Source: Brachybacterium muris (GTDB lineage: Bacteria > Actinomycetota > Actinomycetes > Actinomycetales > Dermabacteraceae). Taken from it: a stretch of DNA of 64,000 nucleotides. Position numbers and translations under genes: made by a program. The stretch lies in contig NZ_JAFBCB010000001.1 of the NCBI RefSeq assembly GCF_016907455.1, positions 868,001 to 932,000 of the forward strand, read 5' to 3'. The notes below the pieces were generated by a model, which saw only the letters and a program-made list of their open reading frames with translations, was not told the DNA's origin and did no database searches. This document shows, in pieces, positions 27,255 to 37,127 of the stretch (the first letter of the stretch is position 1; every line of letters starts with the position of its first letter).

Positions 27255-28491
27255 ATGGGACACGTCGACCTGAACCGCATCTCCTTCGTGCTGCCGGACG
27301 GTCGGCCGCTGCTGGACGAGGTCAGCTTCCGCGTGTCCGACGGGGCCCAGCAGCGGATCCTCGAGGTCGACGACGAGCCCGCCCAGCTCGCCTACGCCCA
27401 GGCGCTGGCCGACTGGGCCGACGTTGACGGCTACGACTACGAGACCCGCTGCGACACCGTCACCACCGCCGCCCTCGGCTTGCCGTACGACCGTGCCCAG
27501 CACCGCTTTGCCGCCACGCTCTCCGGCGGCGACCAGAGGCCCGGACGCGTCGTAACGAGGACCTCGAGGAGCAGCGCAAGCGCTGGGACGAGGAGCACGC
27601 CAAGCTGCGAGGCCTGATGCTGATGTACAAGCAGAAGGCGGCCTACAACGACGCGATGGCCTCCCGCTACCGAGCCGCGCAGACCAGGTTGCGCCGCTTC
27701 GAGGACGCCGGGCCGCCGGAGAAGGTGGCCCGCGAGCAGAACGTGCAGATGCGGCTCAAGGGCGGTCGCACCGCGAAGCGCGCCGTGATCTGCGAGCGCC
27801 TCGAGCTGCTCGCTCCCGATGCTATGTCCGACGCGGATTCACTGATGCGACCGTTCGATCTGGAGGTTTGGTACGGCGAGCGGGTGGCGGTGCTGGGCTC
27901 CAACGGCTCCGGAAAGTCCTATACTTCCTGCGCTTGCTTGCCGCCTGCGGTTCCGATCCCGATGTGGAGCAGCAGCCCGTGGGCGATGTGCGACCGCCCG
28001 CGGTTCGTCACCAAGGGGTGGCACGGCTGGGATCGCGGGTGCGGCCCGGCTGGTTCGCGCAGACCCACGACCACCATTCCTTCGACGGTCGCACCCTGCT
28101 GGAGATCCTGCACCGCGGTGACGAGCATCGGGCCGGCCGCACGCAGGACGAGGCCGCGCGGGTGCTGGACCGCTACGAGCTGGCGCGCTCGGCCGAGCAG
28201 ACCTTCGAGTCGCTCAGCGGCGGCCAGCAGGCCCGTTTCCAGATCCTGATGCTGGAGCTGTCCGGCGCCACGCTGCTGCTGCTCGATGAGCCGACGGACA
28301 ACCTCGACCTGCACTCCGCCGAGGCGCTCGAGGAGGGCCTGGAGGGGTTCGAGGGAACGGTGCTGGCCGTCACCCACGACCGCTGGTTCGCCCGCGGCTT
28401 CGACCGCTTCCTGGTGTTCGGGGCCGACGGCCAGGTGCACGAGACCGACGAGCCGGTGTGGGACGAGAGCCGGGTGCGCAGGAAACGGTGA
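27255..28491 (+). pseudogene. Decayed ABC-F type ATP-binding protein gene
   Basis: Fragments of one two-domain ABC-F protein (ribosome-associated ATPase, often antibiotic protection) lie in three frames. From ATG 27255 comes MGHVDLNRISFVLPDGRPLL, but Walker A is missing and replaced by an unrelated short stretch. An LSGGDQ signature is then followed by a frameshift near 27540 and loss of the D-loop. Another frame carries the charged interdomain linker and a second P-loop, LGSNGSGKS, at about 27895-27921, and a further shift follows near 27925. The last frame has an intact LSGGQQARFQILMLELSG, LLLLDEPTDNLDLHS and THDRWFARGFDRF. Multiple deletions and shifts make a functional product unlikely. 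Confidence 0.85.
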
Positions 28492-28565
28492 GCGACCCGC
28501 CGGGGTGACCTCCCCGACGCCGCCCATCGGCGCGTCGGTCGGTGCCCCGGACTACCCTGGAACGC

Positions 28566-31500
28566 ATGGCTTCTGCGGACTCCGACGACTTCGTCCACCT
28601 CCACGTCCACACGGACTACTCGCTGCTGGACGGGGCCGCGAAGATCGACAAACTCGTCGCTGAAACCGCACGTCAGGGCCAGAAAGCCATCGCCATCACG
28701 GACCACGGCTACGTGTTCGGCGCCTACGAGTTCTACAACGAGGCGGTCAAGGCCGGGATCAAGCCGATCATCGGCGTCGAGGCCTACGTGACCCCCGGCA
28801 CCAGTCGCCACGACCGCACCCGCGTGCAGTGGGGCACCAAGCAGCAGCAGGAGGCCGGGGACGACGTCTCCGCCCGCGGCGCGTACACCCACCTGACCCT
28901 GCTCTCCCGCACCACCGAGGGCATGCACAACCTGTTCCGCCTGGCGTCCTCGGCGTCGCTGGACGGGCAGATGGGCAAGTGGCCCCGGATGGACCGCGAG
29001 ATCCTGCAGAACTACAGCAGCGGCCTGATCGCGTCGACCGGATGCCCCTCCGGCGAGATCCAGACCCGCATCCGGCTGGGCCAGTGGGACGAGGCGGTCA
29101 AGGCCGCCGGCGAGTACCAGGACATGTTCGGCAAGGAGAACTACTTCGTCGAGCTGATGGACCACGGGCTCACGCTCGAGCAGCGCGTCACCAAGGACCT
29201 GATCGCCCTGTCCAAGGAGATCGGTGCGCCACTGCTGGCCACCAACGACCTCCACTACGTGACCGAGGCCGATGCAAAGATCCAGGACGCCCTGCTGTGC
29301 ATCAACTCGGGCTCCACCTTCGACACCCCCGGCCGGTTCAAGTTCGACGGCTCCGGCTACTACCTGAAGTCCGCCCGCGAGATGCGCGAGCTGTTCCGCG
29401 AGCTGCCCGAGGCCTGCGACAACACCCTTCGCGTGGCCGAGATGTGCGACGTGCAGTTCACCACCACTGCCGACGGCGCGAACTTCATGCCGCAGTTCCC
29501 CACCCCGCCGGGGGAGGACGAGCACTCCTGGTTCGTCAAGGAGGTGCAGCGAGGCCTGGAGTACCGCTACCCGGCCGGCATCCCGGACGAGGTGGAGCGC
29601 CGCGCGAAGTACGAGGTCGAGGTGATCACCCAGATGGGGTTCCCCGGCTACTTCCTGGTGGTCTCCGACTTCATCAAGTGGGCCAAGGAGAACGGCATCC
29701 GGGTGGGGCCGGGGCGTGGCTCCGGCGCCGGCTCGATGGTCGCCTACGCGATGCGCATCACCGACCTGGACCCCCTGGAGCACGGCCTGCTGTTCGAGCG
29801 GTTCCTGAACCCCGATCGTGTGTCCATGCCGGACTTCGACGTCGACTTCGATGATCGCCGCCGCGGCGAGGTCATCGAGTACGTGGAGCGCAAGTACGGC
29901 GACGACCGCGTCGCGCAGGTCATCACCTACGGCGTGATGAAGACCAAGAACTCCCTGAAGGACGCCTCGCGCGTGCTGGGCTACCCGTACGCGATGGGGG
30001 ACAAGCTCTCCAAGGCCCTGCCGCCCACCGTGATGGGCAAGGACATCCCGCTGTCGGGCATCTTCGACCCCGAGCACAAGCGGTACGCGGAGGCCGGGGA
30101 GTTCCGCAAGCTCCACGACGAGGACCCCGACGTCCAGAAGGTCTTCGACATCGCCAAGGGCGTGGAGGGCCTGACCCGTGGCTGGGGCGTGCACGCCTGC
30201 GCGGTGATCATGTCCAGCAAGCCGCTGATGGACATCATCCCGATGATGCGTCGCCCCTCCGACGGGCAGATCATCACCCAGTTCGACTACCCCACCTGCG
30301 AGACCCTGGGTCTGCTGAAGATGGACTTCCTGGGGCTGCGGAACCTTACGGTCATCTCCGACGCCCTCACCAATATCGAGCGCAACGGCAAGACCCCGCC
30401 GGACCTGGAGACCCTCGGCTTCGAGGACCCCGCCACCTACGAGCTGATGCAGCGCGGCGACACCCTGGGCGTGTTCCAGCTGGACGGCTCCGGCATGCGT
30501 ACCCTGCTGCGGCAGATGAAGCCCGACCAGTTCGGCGACATCACGGCCGTCTCGGCCCTGTACCGCCCCGGCCCGATGGGCATGGGCTCGCACACCAACT
30601 ACGCCCTGCGCAAGAACGGGCTGCAGGAGATCACCCCGATCCACCCCGAGCTCGAGGAGCCGCTTGCGGAGATCCTGGGGGAGACCTACGGCGTGCTGGT
30701 CTACCAGGAGCAGGTGATGCAGACGGCCCAGAAGGTCGCCGGGTACAGCCTGGGACAGGCCGACATCCTCCGTCGCGCGATGGGCAAGAAGAAGAAGGCG
30801 GAGCTGGACAAGCAGTTCGTCTCCTTCGAGGCCGGCATGAAGGAGCACGGATACTCCGACGCGGCGGTCGCGGCACTGTGGGAGACCCTGCTGCCGTTCG
30901 CCGACTACGCCTTCAACAAGTCCCACTCCGCCGCCTACGGCGTGGTCTCGTACTGGACCGCGTACCTCAAGGCGAACTACCCCACCGAGTACATGGCGGC
31001 GCTGCTCACCTCCACCCAGGAGAACCGCGACCGGTTGGGCCTGTACCTGGGCGACTGCCGCCACCGCGGCATCACCGTGCTGCCGCCGGACGTCAACGAG
31101 TCCGACATGTACTTCTCGGCCGTGGGCAACGACATCCGCTTCGGGCTCTCCGCGATCCGCAACGTGGGCCACAACGTGGTCGAGGAGATCATCAAGGCCC
31201 GCGACGAGAAGGGCGCCTTCACCTCCTTCACCGACTTCCTGGACAAGGTGTCCCTGACGGTGTGCAACAAGCGCACCATCGAGTCGCTGATCAAGGGCGG
31301 TGCCTTCGACTCCCTCGGTGCGAACCGTCGTTCCCTGGTGCTGGTGCACGAGGACGCCGTGGACTCCGTGGTGGACGTCAAGCGCAAGGAGGCCCAGGGG
31401 CAGTACGACCTGTTCGCCGACATGTTCTCCGGCGGCGGGGACGACAGCGCCTCCGGCTCCTCGGCCACCATCACCATCCCGGACCTGCCGGAGTGGGACC

Positions 31501-32129
31501 GCAAGGAGAAGCTGGCCTTCGAGCGGAACATGCTGGGCCTCTACGTCTCGGACCACCCGCTGTACGGGCTGGAGCACGTGATCGCGCAGAACTCCTCCAC
31601 CTCCATCAGCGCGCTCGCCGATGAGGGTGCCGTGGACGACGGCGCCATGGTCACCATCGCCGGGCTCATCACCACCCTGGCCCGCAAGACCACCAAGAAG
31701 GGCGACATGTGGGCCATCGCCACGGTGGAGGACCTCGAGGGCTCCGTCGACTGCCTGCTGTTCCCCTCCACGTACCAGACGGTCGCCACCGAACTGGCGG
31801 AGGACCTGGTGGTCTCGATGAAGGGCCGGGTGGACACCTCCAAGGGCATGCCCGAGCTGCGGGTGATGGAGATGACGATCCCCGAGACCGGCGGCGGGCC
31901 CGACGGTCCGGTGGTGATCTCGCTGCCGTCGATGCGGGCCACCACCAAGGTGGCCGAGCAGCTGCGCGAGGTGCTCGAGGACAACCCCGGTTCCAGCGAG
32001 GTGCGCCTGAAGCTGCGCGAGCCCGGCCGTGCCACGGTGATGCAGCTGGACAAGCGGCTCTCGGTCACCCCGTCGGCCGCACTGTACGCCTCGCTGAAGG
32101 CACTGCTGGGGCCCGGCTGCCTGCAGTGA
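28566..32129 (+). CDS. dnaE: DNA polymerase III alpha subunit
   Basis: This is the replicative polymerase, 1187 residues. The N-terminal PHP domain opens with HLHVHTDYSLLDGAAKI (about 11-27). The palm carries GPGRGSGAGSMVAY and the catalytic aspartates in PDFDVDFDD (Asp423, 425, 427), followed by fingers, the tandem helix-hairpin-helix and clamp-binding region (about 820-900), and an OB fold (about 1010-1090: GLITTLARKTTKKGDMWA). The length matches DnaE1. ATG 28566 gives the family-like start; an ATG 24 bases upstream is less likely. An apparent 1134-residue frame antisense to it is a codon-bias shadow. Confidence 0.97.
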   Translation: MASADSDDFVHLHVHTDYSLLDGAAKIDKLVAETARQGQKAIAITDHGYVFGAYEFYNEAVKAGIKPIIGVEAYVTPGTSRHDRTRVQWGTKQQQEAGDDVSARGAYTHLTLLSRTTEGMHNLFRLASSASLDGQMGKWPRMDREILQNYSSGLIASTGCPSGEIQTRIRLGQWDEAVKAAGEYQDMFGKENYFVELMDHGLTLEQRVTKDLIALSKEIGAPLLATNDLHYVTEADAKIQDALLCINSGSTFDTPGRFKFDGSGYYLKSAREMRELFRELPEACDNTLRVAEMCDVQFTTTADGANFMPQFPTPPGEDEHSWFVKEVQRGLEYRYPAGIPDEVERRAKYEVEVITQMGFPGYFLVVSDFIKWAKENGIRVGPGRGSGAGSMVAYAMRITDLDPLEHGLLFERFLNPDRVSMPDFDVDFDDRRRGEVIEYVERKYGDDRVAQVITYGVMKTKNSLKDASRVLGYPYAMGDKLSKALPPTVMGKDIPLSGIFDPEHKRYAEAGEFRKLHDEDPDVQKVFDIAKGVEGLTRGWGVHACAVIMSSKPLMDIIPMMRRPSDGQIITQFDYPTCETLGLLKMDFLGLRNLTVISDALTNIERNGKTPPDLETLGFEDPATYELMQRGDTLGVFQLDGSGMRTLLRQMKPDQFGDITAVSALYRPGPMGMGSHTNYALRKNGLQEITPIHPELEEPLAEILGETYGVLVYQEQVMQTAQKVAGYSLGQADILRRAMGKKKKAELDKQFVSFEAGMKEHGYSDAAVAALWETLLPFADYAFNKSHSAAYGVVSYWTAYLKANYPTEYMAALLTSTQENRDRLGLYLGDCRHRGITVLPPDVNESDMYFSAVGNDIRFGLSAIRNVGHNVVEEIIKARDEKGAFTSFTDFLDKVSLTVCNKRTIESLIKGGAFDSLGANRRSLVLVHEDAVDSVVDVKRKEAQGQYDLFADMFSGGGDDSASGSSATITIPDLPEWDRKEKLAFERNMLGLYVSDHPLYGLEHVIAQNSSTSISALADEGAVDDGAMVTIAGLITTLARKTTKKGDMWAIATVEDLEGSVDCLLFPSTYQTVATELAEDLVVSMKGRVDTSKGMPELRVMEMTIPETGGGPDGPVVISLPSMRATTKVAEQLREVLEDNPGSSEVRLKLREPGRATVMQLDKRLSVTPSAALYASLKALLGPGCLQ

Positions 32130-32166
32130 GCGCCGGACACGCGGCCGGCAGGGCTACGGTGGATCC

Positions 32167-33465
32167 ATGACTTCTTCGACCTCGGATCCTTCGACCCCTG
32201 CCTCCGCCCCGAGCCCGGCTCCCGCGCCGTCCGGCGACCTCACCCCCGCGGCGTTCCTTCCGGACGAGCTCCTGGAGACGTTCCGGGAGAGGGCCGTCAC
32301 CCACGACCGCGAGAACACGTTCCCCGAGCAGGACCTCGCAGATCTGCGCGAGCGCGGGTACCTGCAACTCCTGGTCCCCACCGAGATGGGCGGCCTGGGC
32401 GGCACCCTGCTGCAGGCCTCCCGCATCCAGCGCCGGCTCGCGAAGGCGGCACCGGCGACCGCCCTGTCGATGAACATGCACCTGGTGATCACCGGGGCGG
32501 CCCTGCACGCCCACCGACTCGGCACCGACGGGGTCCGCGGGATCCTGGAGGACGCCGCAGCGGACCGCCTGTTCGCCTTCGGCATCTCCGAGGCCGGCAA
32601 CGAGGCGATGCTCTTCGACTCCTCCACCACGGCAGAACCGATCACCGGCGCGGACAGCGAGAACGCCGGCGGCTACGAGTTCACCGGCACCAAGATCTTC
32701 ACCTCGCTCGGCCCGGTGTGGGACCGCCTGGTTGTCCACGGCCGGATCACCAACGGGGCAGGCGAGGCCGACGGGACCGGCGACGACGATCCGCGCCTGG
32801 TGTTTGGGGTGCTGGAGCGCACCGACGCCGTCGAGGTCAAGGACGACTGGGACACCCACGGCATGCGTGCCACCCAGTCGCGCACCACCCGCCTGCACAA
32901 GGCCCCCGTCACCGCGGACCGGCTCATCACCACCACCCCCGTGGGTCCCAACCAGGAGCCCTTCGTGATGGGCATCTTCGGTGCCTTCGAACTGCTGATC
33001 GCCTCGGTGTACACCGGCATCGCCGAGCGGGCCGTCGAGGTGGGCGCCCAGATCGCCACCACCCGCAAGAGCGTCACACGCGGCATCGTGCACGCCGACG
33101 ACCCCGACATCCGCTGGCGCCTGGCCGACGCCGCGATCGGCATCGACGGCGTGATCCTGCAGCTGGAGAAGGTCACCGCAGACCTCGACGCCCTGGGGAC
33201 AGGGGAGACGGGCCCCGGCATCACCGACCATGGACCGCGCTGGTTCCTGCACTTCTCCGGCGTGAAGTCCCGCGCCACCGAGGCCGCCATCGCCGCGGTG
33301 GACCAGGTGCTGCGCGCCAGCGGCGGCTCGCACTACTTCCGTCGCAGCGAGCTGGAGCGGCTGTCCCGCGACGTGCGTGCAGGCCTCTACCACCCCTCCG
33401 ACGAGGAGTCCGTGCACGCCTCCTACGCGAAGGCGCTGCTGGGGGACGTGGGCGCAGAGCGCTGA
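32167..33465 (+). CDS. Acyl-CoA dehydrogenase family flavoprotein
   Basis: This 432-residue protein has the acyl-CoA dehydrogenase fold. After a Ser/Pro/Ala-rich N-terminus (1-28) come the helical N-terminal domain (LADLRERGYLQLLVPTEMGG), the middle beta domain (FAFGISEAGNEAMLF and YEFTGTKIFTS) and the C-terminal helical bundle. It may be a true acyl-CoA dehydrogenase or one of the related flavin monooxygenases; the catalytic Glu is not obvious to me. ATG 32167 lies 38 bases after dnaE; it is probably a separate unit or a weakly linked one. It converges on pfkA. Confidence 0.82.
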   Translation: MTSSTSDPSTPASAPSPAPAPSGDLTPAAFLPDELLETFRERAVTHDRENTFPEQDLADLRERGYLQLLVPTEMGGLGGTLLQASRIQRRLAKAAPATALSMNMHLVITGAALHAHRLGTDGVRGILEDAAADRLFAFGISEAGNEAMLFDSSTTAEPITGADSENAGGYEFTGTKIFTSLGPVWDRLVVHGRITNGAGEADGTGDDDPRLVFGVLERTDAVEVKDDWDTHGMRATQSRTTRLHKAPVTADRLITTTPVGPNQEPFVMGIFGAFELLIASVYTGIAERAVEVGAQIATTRKSVTRGIVHADDPDIRWRLADAAIGIDGVILQLEKVTADLDALGTGETGPGITDHGPRWFLHFSGVKSRATEAAIAAVDQVLRASGGSHYFRRSELERLSRDVRAGLYHPSDEESVHASYAKALLGDVGAER

Positions 33466-33468
33466 CAC

Positions 33469-33587
33469 TCGATCAGCCGTGCCTGATCGCTGATCTCCTA
33501 CCGCTCGTCCCTCGCAGTACGTCGATCAGCTGTGCCTGATCGCTGATCTCCTACCGCTCGTTCCTCGCAGTACGTCGATCAGCCGAA
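33469..33587. repeat. 53-bp tandem repeat between converging genes
   Basis: A 53-bp unit starting TCGATCAG begins at 33469 and 33522, with a third partial copy at 33575. Copies differ at only a couple of positions. Each unit contains small inverted repeats (CGATCAG/CTGATCG and GATCAGC/GCTGATC) that may act as a bidirectional terminator. The stop codon of pfkA (33579-33581) lies in the partial copy. Confidence 0.9.
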
Positions 33588-34546
33588 CAGCACCTTCGCT
33601 TCGTCCCAGCGGGAGCGCGGCACCGACTTCAGGCTGTCGATCGCCTCGGTGAGCGGCACGTCCACGATCTCGGTGCCGCGCAGCGCCACCATCCGGCCGA
33701 AGCCGTTGTTGTGCACCAGGTCCACCGCGGCGGTGCCCAGGCGCGTGGCGAGCACCCGGTCGTACCCGGTGGGCTCGCCACCGCGCTGGATGTGCCCCAG
33801 CACCGTGGCACGGGACTCGATGCCCAGGCGCTCCTCGATCACGGGCGCCAGCACCTCCGCGATCCCACCGAAGCGGGGGCGGCCGAACTCGTCCAGGTCA
33901 TAGTCCATGAAACCCTCCGGGGCGTCCTTGGGCACGAAGCCCTCGGCGACCACCACCAGCGGTGCGCGCCCGCGGTCGAAGGCCGACTTCACGTAGGCGC
34001 AGATCTCGTCGATCGTCAGCGGGAACTCCGGCAGGCAGATCACGTGGGCGCCGGCGGCCATCCCGGAGTGCAGGGCGATCCAGCCCACCGAGCGGCCCAT
34101 CACCTCGGCCACCATGCAGCGGTGGTGGGAGTCGCCGGTCATCCGCAGCCGGTCCAGGGACTCGGTGGCGATCTCCACGGCGGTGTTGAATCCGAAGGTG
34201 TAGTCGGTGGCGTCCAGATCGTTGTCGACCGTCTTGGGGACGCCGACGACCGGTATCCCCGCCTCGAACAGGCGGTTCGCGGTGAACAGGGTGCCGTCCC
34301 CGCCGATGGCGATGATGCCGTCGATGTCGTTGTCGTCCATCTGCTGGCGCACGATCGCGGCCCCGTCCTCACCGTCGGCGAAGGGGTTGGAGCGCGAGGT
34401 GCCCAGGATGGTGCCGCCGATGCGGCCGATGCCGCGCACCCGGCGCCGGGGGAGTGTCATGTAGTCGTTGTCGATGACGCCCCGCCAGCCGTCCTTGTAG
34501 CCGATGAACTCGTCCTCGAACAGCTTGTCGCCCTTGATGACCACGC
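33579..34546 (-). pseudogene. pfkA: pfkA 3' fragment (phosphofructokinase, IS-interrupted)
   Basis: This is the larger part of an ATP-type 6-phosphofructokinase. It starts in the middle of the sugar/ATP-binding N-lobe (GDKLFEDEFIGYKDGWRGV) and retains AIGGDGTLFTA, GVPKTVDNDLDATDYTFGF, MVAEVMGRSVGW and LGHIQRGGEPTGYDR. The Gly in GGDGT argues for ATP rather than PPi; Lys in PKTVDND is typical of the actinobacterial group. The first 21-22 codons, with the glycine-rich ATP loop, are on the other side of IS copy A. A GTG at 34544 could start translation, but the product would lack the ATP-binding loop. Rejoined across the TSD the gene is 1029 bp (342 residues), a normal length. Confidence 0.93.
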
Positions 34547-34660
34547 TGAATATTCGCCTCGCTGGGGTCCGCTGATCGAGGGTTCGGGTGCCACGTCGCT
34601 GCCGTAGCGGTGGCGTCGTTCGGGACCACCAGTGGTGTCGTTGGGGCCGCTCTGTCTACG

Positions 34661-34699
34661 CTCCTTCCGCCGTGTGTATAGGGCACGCGGCGGAAGGAG
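34661..34699 (+). promoter_or_regulatory. Hairpin sequestering the istA ribosome-binding site (copy A)
   Basis: CTCCTTCCGCCG (34661-34672) is perfectly complementary to CGGCGGAAGGAG (34688-34699) across a 15-base loop. The right arm contains the only good Shine-Dalgarno site of istA (GGAAGGAG, 9 bases before ATG 34709). The same structure is in copy B (50606-50644) and copy C (63697-63735). Confidence 0.8.
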
Positions 34700-34708
34700 C
34701 AATCTGGA

Positions 34709-36271
34709 ATGGTACGGAAGATCAGGGCGAAGCTGGTGCTCCAGCTGCGCGCAGAAGGTCTGTCGGGGCGAGCGATTTCGTCCTCGCAGGGCATGTCCCG
34801 CAAGTCCGTGAGGGCGGTGTTCGAGGCCGCTGACGCTGCAGGGATCGGGTGGGGCGATATCGCGGACGTCGCCGATGAGCAGGTGTATGCCCGGTTGTTC
34901 CCGGGCCGGGGCGAGCACGAGAGCGTGTTCGCACAGCCGGACTGGGAACAGGTCCATCGAGAGATGGCCAGGGTCGGCGTGACGCTGAAGCTGTTGCACG
35001 GCGAGTACTTCGACGCGACCACGGCGGCTGGGGATCCGGCGATGGGGTATGACCGGTTTTGCCGCACCTACCAGCACCACGTCATGGTCACCGGTGCCGC
35101 TTCGAGAGTCGGTCACAAGGCCGGCCAGAGCGTGGAGGTCGACTGGTCCGGCCCCACGATGGAGCTGGCCGATCCGGTCACCGGCGAGGTCTCGAAGGTG
35201 TTCTTGTTCGTTGCCTGCCTGCCTTTTTCTCGTTACGCGTTCTGCTTCCCGGCGCTGGATATGCGCCAGGAGTCCTGGCTGCGAGCGCACGTAGCGATGT
35301 TCGAGGCGCTGGGCGGGACGGTCCCGAGGATCGTTCCGGACAACCTCAAGACCGGTGTGGTGAAGCACCCCCGCGAGGGCGAGATCGTCCTGAACGATGC
35401 GTATCGCGAGATGGCAGCGCATTACTCGGCGGCGGTGCTCCCGGGGAGGGTGCGGAAACCGAAAGACAAGGCGAGCGTGGAGAACACCGTCGCGCACGTC
35501 GCGACCTGGGTCATCGCCGGGCTGCGGGATCAGCGATTCACGTCCCTGCCCGAACTTGCAGCCGCCATCGGGCAGCGGATGGAGGCCTATAACGCGGAGC
35601 CGTTCCAGAAGCGGCCCGGATCCCGCGCCAGCGTGTTCGACGCGGAGGAGCGGCCGCTGCTGACGCCGCTGCCGGCGGTGCCCTACGAGATCTCGACATG
35701 GCACTACGGACGACGAGTGGGCAGGAACGGGCACGTCACGTTCGCGCGGAACTTCTACTCCGCGCCGTTCGCGCACATCGGCGCGAAGGTCGATCTGCGC
35801 ATCACGGCCCGGACGCTGGAGATCTATCAGGGCAGCCAGCGACTGACCAGTCACCTGCTGCTCCCGGAGACCGCGAGCAATGAGTACCGCACCAACGACG
35901 CGGACCTACCTGCGGGCGAGCGTTTCCAGGCCTGGGACGCGCAGAGGGTGCGGGCGTGGGCAGATCGGGTCGGGCCGGCCACGGTGATCGTGATCCAGCG
36001 GATCTTCGAGTCCGTGCCGATCGTGGAACAGGGCCTGGATCCCGCGTTGGCGGTGCTACGGCTCTCTCGCCGCTTCTCCGTAGATCGGGTCGAGGCGGCC
36101 TGCGCACTCGCGCTGACGGGACGGGTCCGTTCACCGCGCTATGCGCATCTGCACCCGATCTTGGCCACCGGGCAGGACAAGGTCGCCGCCCTGCGTCCAC
36201 CCCGCGAGGAACCCGCGGAAGACGGCGGATACGTCCGTGGCGCCGACTACTACGCCGGAGGTGTCCGGTGA
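34709..36271 (+). CDS. istA: IS21 transposase IstA (copy A)
   Basis: This 520-residue DDE transposase cuts and joins the element ends together with IstB. An N-terminal helix-turn-helix (AEGLSGRAISSSQGMSRKSV) is followed by the integrase core with VEVDWSGP (Asp145), RIVPDNLKT (Asp211) and KASVENTVAHV (Glu258), so the catalytic triad is present. A beta-barrel-like C-terminal region (HVTFARNFYSAPFAHIGAKV) follows. ATG 34709 has GGAAGGAG at good spacing, inside a hairpin. The stop overlaps the istB GTG start. Confidence 0.96.
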   Translation: MVRKIRAKLVLQLRAEGLSGRAISSSQGMSRKSVRAVFEAADAAGIGWGDIADVADEQVYARLFPGRGEHESVFAQPDWEQVHREMARVGVTLKLLHGEYFDATTAAGDPAMGYDRFCRTYQHHVMVTGAASRVGHKAGQSVEVDWSGPTMELADPVTGEVSKVFLFVACLPFSRYAFCFPALDMRQESWLRAHVAMFEALGGTVPRIVPDNLKTGVVKHPREGEIVLNDAYREMAAHYSAAVLPGRVRKPKDKASVENTVAHVATWVIAGLRDQRFTSLPELAAAIGQRMEAYNAEPFQKRPGSRASVFDAEERPLLTPLPAVPYEISTWHYGRRVGRNGHVTFARNFYSAPFAHIGAKVDLRITARTLEIYQGSQRLTSHLLLPETASNEYRTNDADLPAGERFQAWDAQRVRAWADRVGPATVIVIQRIFESVPIVEQGLDPALAVLRLSRRFSVDRVEAACALALTGRVRSPRYAHLHPILATGQDKVAALRPPREEPAEDGGYVRGADYYAGGVR

Positions 36272-37014
36272 GCGTGATCGATAACGACACGAAGCGGAAG
36301 CTGCGCGAGATGGGCGCGACCGCGCTGCTGGACGCGATCGATGCCCAGGATGAGGCTCACGTGCTGGGGATGTCGTTCCAGGAACGGCTCCAGCTGATCG
36401 TGGACGAGGCGCATTCCATCTTCAATCATGGAAAGGTCGAGGGTCTGATCCGCCGGGCGGGGCTGCGTTATCCCGGAGCGGACCTGCGGCGGCTGGATCT
36501 GGTCGAGGAACGGGGACTGAACCGGAACGTGATCGCGCAACTGGCAACCTGCTCCTTCATCCAGCGGCAACAGAACGTGGTCTTCCAGGGCTTCACCGGC
36601 TCAGGGAAGTCCTACCTCGGCTGCGCGCTGGCGAAGCAGGCCTGCCAGCACCGGCTCCGAGCCCACTACATCCGAATGCCCGACCTCGAAGAGGCCTGGG
36701 CCCTGGCAAAGGACAAGCCGCAGGGCCAGACGAAGTTCCTGCGGAAGTACTCCACGTTCTCGCTGCTGGTGATCGACGAGTGGCTGCTGGACCATCCTGA
36801 CGAGGGAATGCGTTCGATGCTGCTGGAACTGCTCGAGCGCCGCTATGACACCGGCTCGACCGTGTTCTGCACCCAGTACCCGAAGAAGGACTGGCACGCC
36901 CGGCTCGGTGGAGCAGTCCACGCCGATGCGATCATGGACCGCATCGTGCACAACACAATCTGGATCGACACCGGCGACAGGAACATGCGAGAACACACCG
37001 CACTGCCCCAGTGA
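36268..37014 (+). CDS. istB: IS21 helper ATPase IstB (copy A)
   Basis: This 248-residue AAA+ ATPase of the DnaA/DnaC-like class helps IstA choose targets and assemble the transpososome. Walker A is GFTGSGKSYLG (Lys114), Walker B LLVIDEW (Asp170, Glu171), with STVFCTQYPKKDWHARL and DRIVHNTIWIDTG in the C-terminal part. GTG 36268 overlaps the istA stop (GTGA), implying coupled translation and fixed stoichiometry. Confidence 0.95.
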   Translation: MSVIDNDTKRKLREMGATALLDAIDAQDEAHVLGMSFQERLQLIVDEAHSIFNHGKVEGLIRRAGLRYPGADLRRLDLVEERGLNRNVIAQLATCSFIQRQQNVVFQGFTGSGKSYLGCALAKQACQHRLRAHYIRMPDLEEAWALAKDKPQGQTKFLRKYSTFSLLVIDEWLLDHPDEGMRSMLLELLERRYDTGSTVFCTQYPKKDWHARLGGAVHADAIMDRIVHNTIWIDTGDRNMREHTALPQ

Positions 37015-37127
37015 CCCGATGCCGGCGGGAGCCAGTGGTCCCCACCGCGGCGGCTACTGGCCCCCGTCGGCACGATCGGCGGTCCCCAAGAGCAAGATTC
37101 GGTGGCTCCCACGACTACGAATACTCA

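Larger units (their letters stand above)
34547..37127 (+). mobile_element. IS21-family element, copy A
   Basis: The element is 2581 bp, bounded by TGAATATTCG on the left and CGAATACTCA on the right, with the TG...CA ends usual for IS21. It is flanked by the 5-bp duplication CACGC (34542-34546 and 37128-37132). Internal end repeats are visible: GGGGTCCGCTGATCG on the left resembles GGGGACCGCCGATCG near the right end, and GGGACCACCAG resembles GGGACCACTGG. It carries istA and istB, overlapping by GTGA. It splits pfkA. Copies B and C have the same length and identical proteins. Confidence 0.97.

Noticed and set aside
28173..31577. Very long open frame antisense to dnaE (over 1100 codons)
   Set aside because: Its composition is Val/Gly/His/Leu-rich with no domain, and it mirrors the GC bias of dnaE. 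The sense frame has all catalytic motifs.
33469..33587. CRISPR array
   Set aside because: Units are directly tandem without unique spacers and no cas genes are present. The microsatellites and 14-bp repeats fail the same way.
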